64,000 bases of DNA from Selaginella moellendorffii (Eukaryota > Streptophyta > Lycopodiopsida > Selaginellales > Selaginellaceae). The stretch is taken from the NCBI RefSeq assembly GCF_000143415.4, contig NW_003314267.1, forward strand, positions 1,985,497 to 2,049,496, written 5' to 3'. A model generated the notes under the pieces. It did not search any database and was not told the DNA's origin. It worked only from the letters and a program-made list of their open reading frames with translations. Of this stretch, positions 33,760 to 45,827 are shown piece by piece. Made by a program: the position numbers and the translations under genes. Position 1 is the stretch's first letter. Every line of letters starts with the position of its first letter.

Positions 33760-35849
33760 ACTCTACCACATGCCTTCCAGCTTAGGCTATGCCATTCCCA
33801 TTTCCGTTGAGATTCCCTTGGCAAGGGGTTCTTATGAACCCACCAACATAACCTCAAGGTATCACACCTTGGCATATTTGGTGCCTCCACACCATTGGCC
33901 CCACGAGCTTATTCTTATGACACTACTTATTAGTGTTTAGGTCTTTGCCAAGACCAATATAGTTGTTCCTCATGCTAACTATCCGTTAGCACCGCACTAT
34001 AGTGTTTGCACCCAACTCTAGGCCAAAGTTGCTTTCTTCTGGGAACATTTTTCCCACAACTTTAGTATGGCACATTCTGCCATCAATGAGATACCTACTG
34101 TTCTCATACTTGGATCTTATGATTCTACCCATACCTCATAGGAGACCATACAAATCAGTCCAAATGCTTCAACCAATCCCTTAGGACCATTCCCTGACTC
34201 CACTTGAGTCATCTAGCATTTTGGACTTTCCTAATCCAACAACCTACAAGGTCTTAGTCTTCGAGGTGCCAACTCGCTGGAACACAACTTGTTGTATTCA
34301 TGTCCTACTCACAAGGACAATCTTTGCAAGTGTTACTCCGACACTTGATGATTTTCTTGGGGCTAACGTTTGCCCCTTAGGACTATTTGTCCATGTGATG
34401 AAAATAGCAACTCATCTTTAAGTACACCCCCAACTCCTTGGGTTGTTCCAGCATTTATTAGAGGTAACCCCAGCTACCATTTCGAGGACTTGTGTCCTCT
34501 TCTGTATTTGACCTCCCACGGTCACCAATTTCAGTCTCAAATTTATGAGTACCAGCCTCAACTATATAAGGGTAATCTTGTGACTCCTTTATTGTTCTAG
34601 AGTCCGCATCTTTCCCGTGATCCCAACTGTAGTTGTTTACCACAACTACATCAAGCAGTTTGCTAAGTCAAACGCTTATCTGGATCACATCCTCAACTCT
34701 CTGAGGAAACCCTTTGTAGCGCACCTGAATTTGGAGCCGAACTCCAAGCCCGTTGCGCTACGAAACGAGGGTCCGGTACAATCCCACGAGCACCAGCTCC
34801 CCGTATCCAGCACCTGCACGCAAAATGGTGTCAGACGGAGTCTGGCACAATTTTGGCATACCGGTGGCCTAACGCGAGAAGGAGGGTACTCCACCGACTA
34901 GAGCAGCGTGGAGCTTGGGCTTAGACCCAAGCCGGACGCAGAACAAGGAGCGACACAGCCCAGCGGGAGCCAAACTAATGTCTCAGGTGGTCGGACATGC
35001 ATTCCAACCACTATCCCTACTATACATTTGGAACCCCCCACAGCCCCCCCCCCCCCCCTTGAGGGACACACGCTTTGGGCTTTCACCCCAAGCCTCCCTT
35101 AGTACCAGGAGTTAGTCTCTGGGACAAGTCCGAAACTTACTAAATATGGAATGTCCTTAGATTGCGAATTTGGACATGGGATGAACACCATTGTGTTCAG
35201 ACCGATCTCTATATTCCGTAGATATGCCAAATGAGCTAATCTAGACACCTTCCATAAATAGCATTCGGGACTGAAATGAGACCAACACAAAGGGCGTGAT
35301 AGCGAGGGTGTTTGGCAGACACGGTAAGCTATCATCCGGCGATATTGAGGGACTAGTCTCAATATGCGAGGGTTCTTGCCAAGCCAGTGCAAGACAGAGC
35401 AAAAGAGAACTAACAAGCCGGGCCAAGTATGCTTGGCTAAATAGACACTTAGGAATTCCTTCCTTATGCTCATCCGGCCAAGTACAGATGCTAAGTCCAG
35501 TTTACTAACACTTGGACAAGAGGGGCCAATAAAGGGAACCAGCAGTACCGACCTCCTACCGTCATGGCAGTAAGGAAAGAGTGCCCGTAAGGACTGGTCG
35601 ACAAGTATCTTTCGATACCCGAAGTCACATTCGCGACACCCTTATACTGTTCCCAAGATCCCAAAGTCGTTCCCTTACTGGCCCCTTTTCTATCCACCAC
35701 ATCGCGCCCAAGTTCACATATGAACTTGAGTGGAGAGCCATGTCCTCTCAACATGCTACTCCTCAAGGATAGGCCCACTCCTAGGACCTTCTGATGGCAA
35801 TATCAATGGTGATATACTTGAGCACCAATAAAAGTCAGACTAAGGAACA
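33760..35849. other. Element A internal region, right part
   Basis: No retroelement protein seen. A segment at about 34690-35100 resembles another LTR-like stretch: it ends with TACATTTGGAACCCCCC, a run of about 16 C and GGGCTTTCACCCC near 35086. It may be a further nested LTR fragment. Confidence 0.45.
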
Positions 35850-35861
35850 GCTCTGATACCA
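35850..35861 (-). other. Primer-binding site of Element A
   Basis: Minus-strand TGGTATCAGAGC, the standard plant initiator-tRNA-Met primer site, 3 bp from the right LTR. Confidence 0.85.
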
Positions 35862-35864
35862 AGT

Positions 35865-37365
35865 TGTAAGCGACAAATTTTTCCATTCTACTTTATTCAC
35901 TTAACCGCACCTCCGACCACTTAGAGGAGTCTCATTCACAACCTCCATAAGTCCCATTTAGGACTTGGGGCTTGCTAGCCCCAAAAATGGCATCCATGCC
36001 ACTCAACCTTTGCACTTGGTCCAAGTGCTCCACGTGTCCGATCCCATAACCGACACCCCAAGGTACCACCGACATATGAGCCCGTTACGCTAGGCCATGC
36101 TCATTCACCTTGGTCACATCGGTGGTCTAACACCACCTGCATTGTAATCCTGTCTCTCCAAGACTGGGCCATCCGTCCATGAGTGATCATCCCAGATCCA
36201 CTCCTTAGCATCCTTAGGATGCCCACAGACATGGGGAATAACCTTCCCCAATATCCCTTTTCCGGTCCCCACCAAATCCCTTTCTGCTCTGGCCGCAATA
36301 CTGCCACTGGATCGAGGCCCACAAGCCTGACCACTAAGTCCCACAGTCCTCTAGGACTTCCTCGCCACATGACTATATCTTGGTCTCTACTCCAGAGGAT
36401 TACTCCTCTTCCTTTCCACAGTCTGGGACTTTGGGACAACATTTCGGAACACCGTAGCCCTACGCGGGCCTCATGGGTACTCTCCCCACCTTCCGCCTTT
36501 AGGTGCTCTAGCCATGGGTTTAGAGCGAGGTTCCATTGAGCCACGCCAGGTATCCAAGTAGGTAGTGCCACCCACACTTGGACTGGGAGCATCGGCCACT
36601 CGATCTCCTGGGGGAACTAGAGCTGGCTCTTGAACACTTTACCAAGCTACCCCATTTGTCGGTCCGTATTCACTCTAGTTTTAGACTTCCCAGTGGGCAG
36701 CTCATCATCTAACACTGGGTACAGCCTTCCTGGGCCAAACTGGCTCCATTGCAGTCCTCCCCCTATTATACTTTTGGAGCTCACCAAACCCCCCAGGGTC
36801 TGGGAGACGAACGCTTTGGGCTTTCACCCACTCAGACTCAAACTTGGACTCGGACTCAGACTCAGGCTTGGACTCGGACTCAGGCTCGGGCTCGGGCTCG
36901 GTCCCGGTCTCGGTCGCAACCTCGAACTCCATCTCGGGTCCTTCTTGGACTCCATCTCGGACTCCATCTCGGTTCATCTCGGACTCCATCTCGGGTCCAT
37001 CTTGGACTCCATCTCGGTCCATTTCGGACTCCATCTCGGACTCCATCTCGGTCCATCTCAGACTCCTTCTTGGACTTCACTCGGTCCATCTCATACCCCA
37101 TCTCGGACTCCATCTCGGGTACATCTCGGACACTTCCACATGTCATGTTTTGGTCCTCTTGTGTCCCCTTTTCTAGAGACTCACTTATGGCTCGCCCCGT
37201 GCTTGTTCCTCAAGCCCTTTGTTGGGAGTTCCACTCCCACTCTCGACCTTTTCAAGTCGGAGCTTTTAGTCCAAACGTGTTATGCTCGTTTGGCTTTCGC
37301 TTCGGCCACTACCACGTGGCGCCCTTTCGGCTCTACTTTGGGGCCTAGGGATTTTGTGTCTCACA
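35865..37365 (-). repeat. Element A right LTR (5' LTR)
   Basis: 1501 bp, TGTAAGCGACAAATTTTT...TTTTGTGTCTCACA. It matches the left LTR closely over its length, with a longer GGACTC array. Confidence 0.8.
36833..37130. repeat. GGACTC-type hexamer array, Element A right LTR
   Basis: Longer than the left-LTR copy, by additional CCATCTCGGACT units. The arrays have changed in length since insertion. Confidence 0.8.
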
Positions 37366-38227
37366 GCCCCATCAATGGTATTTATATAAACCTTTGCACT
37401 TGGTCCAAGTGCTCCACATATTCAATCTTATGATCAACACCCCAAAGGTGCTACCAATATATCAACCTGTAACACTAAAACCATATCCATTTACCCTTGT
37501 CTCATTGGTACTCCTAAACTACCCATGCCATAGCCTTGTCTTTCAAAGACTAGGCCATTTGTCCATGAGTGATCATCCTAGAATCACTCTTTAGCATCCT
37601 TAAGATGCTAAAAAACATGGAAAATAACCTTCCTTAACATCCCTTTTTTGGTCCCCACTAAGTCCCTTTTCGTCCCAGTCGTGTTTGCCAATATTGCCAT
37701 TGGATCAGGGCCCAAAGGCATAACCAATATATCTTATTGACCTCTGGGACTTCCTTGCTATATAATTGCATCTTTGGTCACTACATAAAAGGATTGTTTT
37801 TCTTCCTTTCCACAATCTAGGACTTTGGGATAATATTTTGAAACACTTTGGCCCTATATGAGCCTTATGGGTACTCTCCCCACCTTCTGCCTTTGGGTGC
37901 TTTAGCCATATGGCTAGAGCGAGGTTCTAATATGCAACACTAGGTATCTAAGTAGGTAGTACCACCCACACTTAGATTAGGAGTACCATTTGATCTAGAG
38001 CCAACTTTTGAATACTTCACCAAGTTAACTCATTTGTCCATTTGTATTCATTCTAGCCTTGGACTCCTTAATGGTTATATCATCACCTATTATGTGGGTA
38101 TAGCCTTCCTTAATCATATTAACATTTCTTAGCTAAACTGTTTCCATTGGAGTCCTCCCCCTATTATACATTTAGAGCTCACCAAACCCCTTAAAGTCTG
38201 GGAGATGATCACTTTGGGCTTTTACCC

Positions 38228-38345
38228 TTGGACTTAGATACGGACTCGGACTTGGACTCAAACTCAGACTTGGATTTGGACTCGGTCTCAAACTTAGTCT
38301 CGGTCCCAGTTTTGGTCTCGGTTTCGATTTCTTTCTCGGCCTTGA
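38228..38345. repeat. GGACTC-type hexamer array, split old LTR
   Basis: Short diverged array (CGGACTCGGACTTGGACTC) cut off near the insertion of the TRIM-like element and Element C. Confidence 0.7.
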
Positions 38346-38357
38346 CTTTTATAGTGC

Positions 38358-38362
38358 ATATG
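38358..38362 (+). repeat. Target-site duplication of Element C, left
   Basis: ATATG, identical to 45823-45827. Confidence 0.85.
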
Positions 38363-39497
38363 TGTAAGCCACAAATTTTTCTTTTCCAATTTGCCAGCTT
38401 ACCTCGTTTATCCGACCAACACTACCTTGGCTTGTGCTAAGTTCCCTTGAGAAGTTCCCACCTATTGTACCAGCTCCTACTTGGTCCTCCTTGGTTTCAG
38501 CTACTCACTGCATGAGCAACGGAGTGTTAGCCTTCCGTCTACGGATTCCCAAATCCCTCCCAATCCCCCTCCCCAGGTTAGACTGGACTTAAGGTTCGGC
38601 TACACTCCCCGCAGGCACAAGCAGCCAAGCACACCAAGCCTCCAGGTTCCTAACACCCCTTGGTACAACAAGACTTGATCATGGGACCCTCTAAGTCCCA
38701 AGCCTTGGGTGCAACATTTGCTTCGGGACATCGGGGCGAAACACTGTGGCCTAGCGGCCTGGTATGGGTACCTCTACCCCCCCACTTCCATCCCGAAGGG
38801 AAGGCCCAAGCCCCTAGGAAGGGCGAGGACCAATGAGCCACAAGGTACTCAAGTGGGGCACCACTCCACATGAGCCGGGAGCACCACAATTGGTTTCCTT
38901 ATTGGGAGTGGCAGCTGCTCTTGAGCACTTCCCTGGGTGGCCCCTCCAGCACCACCCAAGCCCATGCTCACTCCCACCCAAGGCCCTTCGGCCCCAGTCT
39001 CAACCTCAAGTCAGTTTGGAAGCACCACTGGAGAGTTCCTTCAAGACTGGTTCCTAGACCTCACTATCCCTACTATACTTTTGGAACCCCCTACAGCCCC
39101 CCCCCCCCCTGGGAGACGCATGCTTTGGGCTTTCACCCCTTGACCTGTATTAGTATTTATACTTAGTCTCAGATTCGATCTCGGACTCAATCTCGGACCC
39201 GACTTCGGACTCGGTCTCGGACTCGATCTCGGACCCGATCTCGGACTCGACTTCGGACTTGACCTCAGACTCGGTCTCAGACCCGATTTGGATCTCGGAC
39301 TCTGTCTCGAACTTGGTCTCGAACTCGGTCTCCGATTTGGCCTCGGACTCGATCCCGGACTCTATCTCGAACTCGGTCTCAGAGTCGGTCTTGGACTCGA
39401 TCTTCGACTCGGTCCCATCCGATGAACTCTTTGTCATTTCGGTCATGCTTTTGGGGATCCTTTAGCCTACGGCATCTCGGGGAGTCGGTTCCTTACA
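38363..39497 (-). repeat. Element C left LTR (3' LTR)
   Basis: 1135 bp. It contains a run of C near 39098, the GGGCTTTCACCCC module and a ~260-bp GGACTC-type array. Confidence 0.85.
39160..39422. repeat. GGACTC-type hexamer array, Element C left LTR
   Basis: About 260 bp of CTCGGACTCGATCTCGGACC-like units, mixing 6-, 12- and 18-bp periods. Confidence 0.8.
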
Positions 39498-39870
39498 ACT
39501 CCACCACCTATAAAAGAAGTTCAATGCCCACATCAAACGTCTCTTTTTATCTTACGACTTGTTGACTATGTCTCTGGGGGCATCCTCCCTGGCCAAGAGC
39601 CCATGACAACGGACTATAAGTGTCCCTATACCCCTCACCTCACCACACCCTAGTATGGGGTCAAGACTTGAACCCAGCCTTGCTTTACTAGGGGGTTGGG
39701 ACTTGAACCCAACCTCCGTAGAATACCTCTACGGATTCGACATCCCCGCGGGGAGTCGGGCGTAGTGCTCTATGCCTGGTCGACCTAGCTAACCCATGCT
39801 AATTAGCTTACCTTCGGCGTGCCTTCGGGTCCCAACATATGCCACTTGCTCAACTTTGCAAATTGATATT

Positions 39871-40269
39871 TTAATTGAACTTTGCATAAGTACATAGAGT
39901 TCTGCCTTGCAAAAATTCCTCCACTAGATCTCGCGCGTTCACTAGGTTCTCCTCCAGTTCCCATGTTGCTTCGCAGTATGGAAATCCTTTCCACTTCACA
40001 TGGAACTCTCTCACCTCGCGTCCTTGTCGCTTGCTCTTGTGCGCATTGAGGATGGCCTTGACTTCGTATTCCTCTTCCCCTTGGATAACCTCAGGTAAAG
40101 GTCTCACTTGGTCTTTGCGAAGTGGATCCTCAAAGTACAGCTTGAGTAAATTCATGTGGAACACGAGGTGCATCTTCCCCATCTCTCGAGGAAGACGGAG
40201 ACGGTAAGCCACTTTAACAATTCGTGCCTCAATCTCGTAAGGCCCCGCGAACCTGCTTAAGGAACTCAA
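39871..40269 (-). pseudogene. Element C chromodomain / integrase C-terminus
   Basis: Integrase C-terminal GPYEIEARIVKVAYRLRLP, then EEEYEVKAILNAHK and FHVKWKGFPYCEATWELEEN, a canonical chromodomain. Open frame of 132 codons. Confidence 0.85.
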
Positions 40270-40299
40270 GATCAGTTCATTTCTAGGAATACATGCATT

Positions 40300-41363
40300 T
40301 TACCTTTGGGTCAGCTTCCGACTGATCCCACTTAGTAGCCTCAGGTTCTTAGTCTTCAGCCACACCTTCTCCCCAGCTTGGAACTCTACATCCCGACGCT
40401 TCTGGTTCGCGTATTTGGTTTGCCTTTGTTGAGCCCGTTCCAAGGAATCCCTCACTAGATTCCAAATGCTGAGTCTTTCCGCCATGAATGCCTCCACTAC
40501 AGGTAACTCTCCATGGTACTCGGCCATGCCGAGCTCCATAGGACCTTCAATAGCTCGCCCATTGATGACTTCCCATGGACTCACCCCGATACTCGAATGT
40601 GGTGAGTTGTTATAACACATTTCCGCAAGTCCCAAATGACTTACCCAATCGGTCTGGTCTCCTGAGACATAGCATCGCAAATAATCCTTCAGCTGCCTAT
40701 TCACCCTTTCCGTTTGTCCGTCTGTCAAGAAGTGTTAGTGCCATCAAACTTGACTTAATACCCAATATCTGTCTGTGGGTGATAGGCTGTGCTGAATTTC
40801 AACTTGGTGCGATACTGTTCTAGGAGAGTCCTCCAGAACCTACTAGTGAAGATCTTATCCCAATCTGAGATGATCTCTTCTAGCTTTCCCCACACTCGAA
40901 CCACTTGTTCGAATAATAGCTTCGCCACACCTTCCGCATTCACTTCCGTTGTGGTGGGTATGAAATGTGCCATTTTCAAAAATCGATTCACCACCACGAA
41001 TATCGCATCAAACCCCTTGCATGGGGGCAGTCCCATGATGAAGTCCATCGTAAGACATTTCCACGGATGATCTGGAATTGGGATGCTTTGCAACAAGCCC
41101 CCACTAGCCTTAGTCACGGCTTTGACTTGCTGACATGTTGGACATGTCTTTACATAGTTTTGGACGTCCTTAGCCATATCTAGCCAATGGTACTTCCTCT
41201 TGAGTAAGCCCATCGTCTTGGGCACTCCGCCGTGTCCCACAAGAGGTCCGTCATGACACTCTTCTAAGGCTACCTTCCTTAGTTCCCTTTCAGGAACATA
41301 CACCCTCGTTCGCTTGTAATAGATGAGTCCGTTGTGTTCTGCATAGCCCATTTTCTCTTCCAT
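40300..41363 (-). pseudogene. Element C integrase
   Basis: Two frames. The first (41363-40755) has the HHCC module (GHGGVPKTMGLLKRKYHW...CPTCQQVK) and DDE residues in TMDFIMGLP and IISDWDKIF, where the usual SDR/G is changed. It ends in YHPQTDIGY. A frame break near 40740 precedes DGQTERVNRQLKDYLR with the conserved Glu. Confidence 0.85.
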
Positions 41364-41378
41364 TGGTAGCTCACCTCT

Positions 41379-42737
41379 CTAGTGAGCTTCCCGTGCCTCT
41401 AGATTCCTTAGCAACACTTCTTGTGCTAGACCATCGTTCTCATATATTGTCCGCACATCGTCCCAAAAGGTTGCTGTCACATTGGATATCGCCAACTTCA
41501 AGCTCGCTTTTCGACTCAACGCATCTGCCACAATGTTGCTCTTCCCAGGCTTGTACAGAATCTCACAATCAAACTCAGCCAAGGCATTGGCCCACCGACC
41601 CTGTTTCCCTCTTAGGTTGGGCTGTGACAAGAAGTGTTTCGTTGCCACATTGTCCGTGTAAACCTTGAAGTGTCTCCCAAGGTAGTGTCGCCACTCCTTG
41701 AGCGCCTTGACCACCGCAAACAGTTCCTTCTCGTGAGCAGGCCACTTCCTTTGAGCCTTGTCCAACTTCTTCGAGAAGAACGCTACTGTATGGTGGTCTT
41801 GCTTCAAAACTGCGCCCAACACAAAGTCCGAAACATCCGTTTCTTCCTCAAAGTCCTTACCAAAGTCTGGTAATGCCAACACAAGAGCCTTCCTCAACTT
41901 CCCTTTGAGGTGGACGAATGCCGCCTCACATTCCACTGTCCATACCATCTTCCCTTTTCTTATTTGGTCCGTTAAGGGCAGGGCTACTCTCGAATAGTGT
42001 CTGATAAACTTTCGGTAGTAGTTGCATAGCCCCAAGAATGCCCTCAACTTATGTACATTCGATGGTCGCTCTCATTCCTGGATCGCTTGGACCTTCTCCG
42101 GGTCCACCTTGAGCCCCTCTTGGCCCACCACATGCCCGAGAAACTTTACCTCTTGTTGAGCAAAGTCACATTTGCTCTCTTTAGCATACAGTTTGTGTTC
42201 CCTTAGTTTCTCAAACACCTTCGCCAAGTGTTCGGCATGCTCCTCTAGCATCTCGCTATAGATCAGGATGTCGTAGATATAGACGACCACAAAGTGATCC
42301 AGATAGAATACAAAGATATGGTTCATCAACGCTGAAAACATTGCCGGCGCATTGCACAGCCCAAAGGGCATCACCAGAAACTCAAAGCTCCCATACCTGG
42401 TTCGACAGATTGTCTTCTCGACATCTTCCTATGCTACCCTAATCTGGTAGTATCCTGACCTGAGGTCAATCCTCAAGAAGTATTTTGCCTTTCCCAACCT
42501 ATTGAACAGGTCCTCAATTCCTGGCAAAGGGTACTTGTTCTTCTTTGTATACTTGTTGAGCAACCGGTAGTCTATGCATATGTGCATAGATCCATCTTTC
42601 TTTTTCACAAATAACACTGGCACCCCATACGGCGACTTGCTCAACCTGATATACCCTTTGTCCACCAACTCCTCTAGTTGGCACTTGAGCTCCTTGAGTT
42701 CTTTTTCTTTCAAACGATAGGGGGGACAAACCACCAC
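41379..42737 (-). pseudogene. Element C reverse transcriptase and RNase H
   Basis: RT fragments [36 protein letters not shown] and [10 protein letters not shown], where the catalytic xDD is changed to YD. RNase H fragment: FEEETDVSDFVLGAVLKQD, where the normal catalytic-site alanine/serine context is altered. Stops lie near 42428 and 42071. Confidence 0.85.
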
Positions 42738-43184
42738 CTCAGCACCCTTGACCAGCTCAATCTTATGTTCTGTCAGTCATGCGGGGGGCAGCCCCGCTGA
42801 TAGCTCCTCCGGCATGGTATCCTGGAATTGGTCCAACACCCGTTGGATCACTAAAGGTACTTCTTTTGTTCTTGTCTTTTTGTCACTCTTCACTGAGAGT
42901 AAGCACAAAAATACTACCTTAGTTCCTTTTGTGAGTTGTTTTCTCGTGGATACCAGGTTTAAGCAAGAATCTTTGGCCTTGCTTTGCCCTACCTTTAGAT
43001 CCTGGGCCTCCACCCTAGAACTTCTTCCTTGGGCATTTGCCAGTACCACAAGGTTTCTACCTTATCCATGTACGGCTACCACGAACCGATTGAACCAATC
43101 CATTCCGAAGATCACGTTAAATCCCGCCATGTCTAACATGGTGAATTCCATGTCCACCTTCCAAGTCCCTACTTCGACTCTCGC

Positions 43185-44641
43185 TTATCGAAGTACCTCA
43201 TCGGTGCTTTGGCTACCTTGAACAAACTCTATAGTCCTTGGTTCGCCTAGCTGCTGCACCGTTAGTCCGGCTTGCCGGACTATGTCTGCAACCACAAAAT
43301 TATCTGAAGCACCTGTGTCAATAAGGATCTTAACAAAGCTACCTCTGAGCTTCCCTCGGAGGGCTAGTAGATGTCGCGAACGACTCTCTACCAAAGTTGT
43401 TCGTGTAATGAGTAACTTTGAGTTAAGGACTGGATCACATACCTTAGTTTGGACTTCACCCGACTTGATGGCCATATTGGCTCTAGCCTTCTTCGGGTAG
43501 GGACATTCCCTCGAAAGGTGTCCCGCTTCACCGCAGTTGTAATATATTTTGTTTCCCATGTTGCTAAACGACTTGACCTTTTTATCCATGGGTTTGTCTC
43601 TTTTCGCTTGACTCCCCCATGTACTCGCTTGCTGGCCACCGGATTTGCCTTTCCGGAACCCCGAGGACTTATTCTTAGAGAAACTCTTCTTGAATTTCCC
43701 TCGGCTATACGTTCCCCTTGGTTTGGCCCCTTTGCTAAATGTGGATCCCAACCCCGTCGTGTTTCCCTTTCGTAGGTTATCGTTGAAATGCACCTTGATG
43801 GCCGCATCCAACGCTTCCTTGTAGTTGGTCGGGTTCCACCGCATCACCTCACCGCGAGCCCAGGTTTGCAAACCTGATATGAAGGCATGGAACACGTCCA
43901 TATCCCCCATGTCCGTGAAAGTATCCTCTTTGCCATAAACCCATTCACATACTCCTGAATGGTTCCGGTCTGCTTCAGCCTGCTCAGCTCGTCTCTTAGA
44001 TGCAGAGTAGCATTTGGAGGAACGTAAGTCACGCAGATCCTCGCCTTCATCATTTCCCAAGTGGCCACCGGTCCTTCGTTGGCCTCTGTCATTCTCCACC
44101 AAGACTTGGCATTATCTGCCAAGTATGGTTTTCCACATGGGACCTTCTCTGAGCTTGGTAACCGCAACGCTCGGAAGTAGTCCTCCATATCATAAAACCA
44201 ATCCTCCACCACCTTATAGTCATTCACTCCCTTGAAGACCAATGGGGGCTTTGGTTTGTACTTGGGAACTACCTGAAGGACTGATTCCACTTCGGTCTGT
44301 TCAACCTTGTTTGGTTCTGCCTCAGTCCCTACTGAAGGGTCCGCACCTTCTACACTACTAACATCCGCAGTCTTTCGCTTTTTCTTCTGCTTCTCATCAC
44401 GCTTTAGCTTGCGTATGAGAGTCTCTAGTAGGGCATTGGTCTGTGCCAATTGTCCTTCTAGAATGTCCAATCGAGCCTTGGACAACCGAACCTCGCCACC
44501 GGACTCCTGTTTAGAAGTTTCCTCACTGGAGTCCTCCTCATGCAAGGATTCCTCATCCATAGCCTCTTGTTCGACCGGAGGCTCCAGCTCTGGCGGAGGT
44601 TCTGTCTCTGCCTGGGTTCGCTTACGCCCTACCTTTGTCAT
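43185..44641 (-). pseudogene. Element C gag and protease
   Basis: Starts MTKVGRKRTQAETEPPPELE at 44641, has an acidic coiled N-terminus and the gag core ADNAKSWWRMTEANEGPVATW. A frameshift follows near 43950. CCHC knuckle YYNCGEAGHLSRECP near 43530; protease motif LIDTGASDNFV near 43330. Confidence 0.85.
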
Positions 44642-44684
44642 CTCCCAGCAATCCGCCTCTATCCTTCGCTAGAACTGAGGAAAA

Positions 44685-44697
44685 GGCTCCGATACCA
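44685..44697 (-). other. Primer-binding site of Element C
   Basis: Minus-strand TGGTATCGGAGCC, one change from the plant initiator-tRNA-Met site, 3 bp from the LTR. Confidence 0.8.
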
Positions 44698-44700
44698 AAT

Positions 44701-45822
44701 TGTAAGCCACAAATTTTTCCTTTCCAATTTGCCAGTTTACCTCGTCTATCCAACCAACATTGCCTTGGCTTGTGCTAAGTTCCCTCGCCAAGTTCCCGCG
44801 TATTGTACCAGCTTCTACTTGGTCCTCCTTGGTTTTAGCTACTCACTACACGAGCAACGGAGCATTAGCTTTCCATCTACGGATTCCCAAATCCCTCCCA
44901 ATCCCCCTCCCCATGTTAGACGGGACTAAAGGTTCGGCTACACTCCCCGTAGGCACAAGCAACCAAGCACACCAAGCCTCCAAGTTCCTAACACCCCTTG
45001 GTACAACAAGACTTGATCATGGGACCCTTTGAGTCCCAAGCCTTGGGTGCAACACTTGCTTCGGGACATCGGGGCGAAACACCGTGGCCTAGCGGCCCGG
45101 TATGGGTACCTCTACCCCCCCACTTCCATCCCAAAGGGAAGGCCCAAGCCCCTAGGAAGGGCGAGGACCAATGAGCCACAAGGTACTCAAGTGGGGCACC
45201 ACTCCACATGAGCCAAGAGCACCGTAGTCGGTTTCCCTATCGGGAGTGGGAGCTGCTCTTGAGCACTTCCCTCCGACACCACCCAAGCCCATACTCCTTC
45301 CCACCCAAGGCCCCTTGGCCCCAGTCTCAACCTCAAGTCAGTTTGGAAGCACCACTGGAGAGTTCCTTCAAGACTGGTTCCTGAACCTCACTATCCCTAC
45401 TATACTTTTGGAACCCCCTTCAGCCCTGCCCCCCTGGGAGACGCACGCTTTGGGCTTTCACCCCTTGACCCGTATTAGTATTTGGACTTACTCTCAGATT
45501 CGATCTCGGACTCGATCTCGGACCCAACTTCGAACTCGGTCTCGGACCTGATCTCGAACTTGACTTCGGACTCGACCTCGGACTTGGTCTCGGACCCGAT
45601 TTGGATCTCGGACTCTGTCTCGAACTCAGTCTCGAACTCGGTCTCAAACTCGGTCTCTGATTCGGCCTCGGACTCGATCTTGGACTCTATCTCGAACTTG
45701 GTTTCAGAGTCGGTCTTGGACTCGATCTTTGACTCGGTCCCATCCGATGAACTCTTTGTCATTTCGGTCATGCTTTTGGGGATACTTTAGCCTACGGCAT
45801 CTCGGGGAGTCGGTTCCTTACA
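44701..45822 (-). repeat. Element C right LTR (5' LTR)
   Basis: 1122 bp. Same modules as the left LTR; a shorter C-run (CTGCCCCCC) and a slightly different GGACTC array. Confidence 0.85.
45480..45747. repeat. GGACTC-type hexamer array, Element C right LTR
   Basis: Matches the left-LTR array with unit substitutions; same position relative to GGGCTTTCACCCC. Confidence 0.8.
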
Positions 45823-45827
45823 ATATG
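45823..45827 (+). repeat. Target-site duplication of Element C, right
   Basis: ATATG, matching 38358-38362. Confidence 0.85.

Larger units (their letters stand above)
23836..37365 (-). mobile_element. Element A: large LTR retrotransposon without recognisable coding capacity
   Basis: Left LTR 23836-25257, right LTR 35865-37365; both start TGTAAG and end TCACA. Flanking 5-mers are GCCTC (23831-23835) and GCCCC (37366-37370), a target-site duplication with one change. A perfect primer-binding site (TGGTATCAGAGC in the element's sense) adjoins the right LTR, so the element reads right to left. The internal part is about 5 kb after removing Element B (28137-33759). It shows no gag, protease, reverse transcriptase or integrase text in any frame. 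It is therefore a non-autonomous LARD-like element or one decayed beyond recognition. Confidence 0.8.
37366..38362 (-). mobile_element. Split old family-A LTR, second piece
   Basis: Continues the LTR broken at 23835: ACCTTTGCACTTGGTCCAAG, then the CCTTCC...ATCCC and GAGCGAGGTTCTAA segments and a short GGACTC array ending near 38345. It is interrupted by the TRIM-like element and Element C. Confidence 0.6.
38363..45822 (-). mobile_element. Element C: chromodomain Ty3/gypsy retrotransposon (chromovirus)
   Basis: LTRs 38363-39497 and 44701-45822 start TGTAAG and end CTTACA/TTACA on both strands, with a perfect ATATG target-site duplication. Read on the minus strand: 5' LTR, primer site, gag, protease, RT, RNase H, integrase, chromodomain, 3' LTR. 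Coding frames are broken in many places, so the copy is defective. LTRs are similar but not identical, so insertion is not very recent. Confidence 0.9.

Noticed and set aside
39150-39446. Acidic Glu/Ser repeat ORFs in the LTR arrays (also 23100, 24689, 36705, 45475)
   Set aside because: Open frames come from the GGACTC hexamer period, on both strands. They lie inside LTRs and are not genes.
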